DNA of 60,737 nt. Origin: Alphaproteobacteria bacterium (lineage in GTDB: Bacteria; Pseudomonadota; Alphaproteobacteria; Rhizobiales; Beijerinckiaceae). The position numbers were made by a program, and so were the translations under genes. The notes beneath the pieces were generated by a model. It was not told the DNA's origin. It searched no databases and saw only the letters and a list, made by a program, of their open reading frames with translations. The stretch is from assembly GCA_016869595.1 (NCBI GenBank), contig VGDT01000016.1, positions 1 to 60,737 on the forward strand, given 5' to 3'. This document shows, piece after piece, positions 60,715 through 60,737 of the stretch (positions within the stretch are counted from its first letter, which is position 1; every line of letters starts with the position of its first letter).

Positions 60715-60737
60715 TCGGCGAATGCCGCGCCGAGCGG

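Overview
The window is GC-rich, densely coded DNA from an alphaproteobacterium, most likely order Hyphomicrobiales (Rhizobiales). Supporting features are a CcrM-type methyltransferase, a LexA box of the alphaproteobacterial GTTC-N7-GTTC form, homospermidine synthase, a DUF1150 protein, and CcmC/D/G and EnvC/CtpA pairs in typical order. Crotonyl-CoA carboxylase/reductase next to ethylmalonyl-CoA mutase indicates the ethylmalonyl-CoA pathway, as in serine-cycle methylotrophs such as Methylocystis, Methylosinus and Methylobacterium. A methanotroph or methylotroph is my inference; no methane or methanol oxidation gene is present.

Layout. 0-3.8 kb: an ABC-2 exporter operon (ATPase and two DUF3526-type permeases) plus the start of an unidentified gene leaving the left edge. 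3.9-8 kb: ccr and ecm, with a VapBC-like toxin-antitoxin pair between them. 8.4-11.1 kb: an oxalate/formate-type MFS transporter and uppP. 11.3-16.2 kb: ccrM, rnhB, a radical SAM repair-like gene behind an SOS box, and homospermidine synthase. 16.3-18.4 kb: a CHAD protein and a lone P63C-domain gene that looks acquired. 18.8-23.1 kb: a three-domain phospholipid-remodelling protein (Aas) divergent from a TetR regulator with two matching palindromes. 23.1-25.4 kb: a TauE/SafE permease and ccmCDG. 25.4-40.2 kb: ctpA and envC, then a leftward glycogen cluster glgP-glgB-glgC-glgA-glgX/malQ, the last gene being a fusion. 40.3-44.9 kb: an inner-membrane OmpA-like protein, dnaN, and a class A penicillin-binding protein. 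44.9-47.9 kb: FTR1 iron permease with a cupredoxin, a small lipoprotein and a DUF2235 hydrolase. 48.1-50.2 kb: secE-nusG-rplK-rplA. 50.5-55.8 kb: sucD-sucA-sucB. 55.9-60.7 kb: DUF1150, a TonB-dependent receptor, Hsp20 and two small envelope-type proteins.

Three families of short palindromic repeats sit in intergenic gaps, including inside the glycogen and ribosomal-protein operons. I see no CRISPR array, prophage, IS transposase, rRNA or tRNA. The most interesting lead is the SOS-box-preceded radical SAM protein ending in a consensus beta-clamp-binding pentapeptide (13.5-14.7 kb). Next come the rplA-to-sucD junction, which lacks both rplJ and sucC, and the repeat families inside operons.
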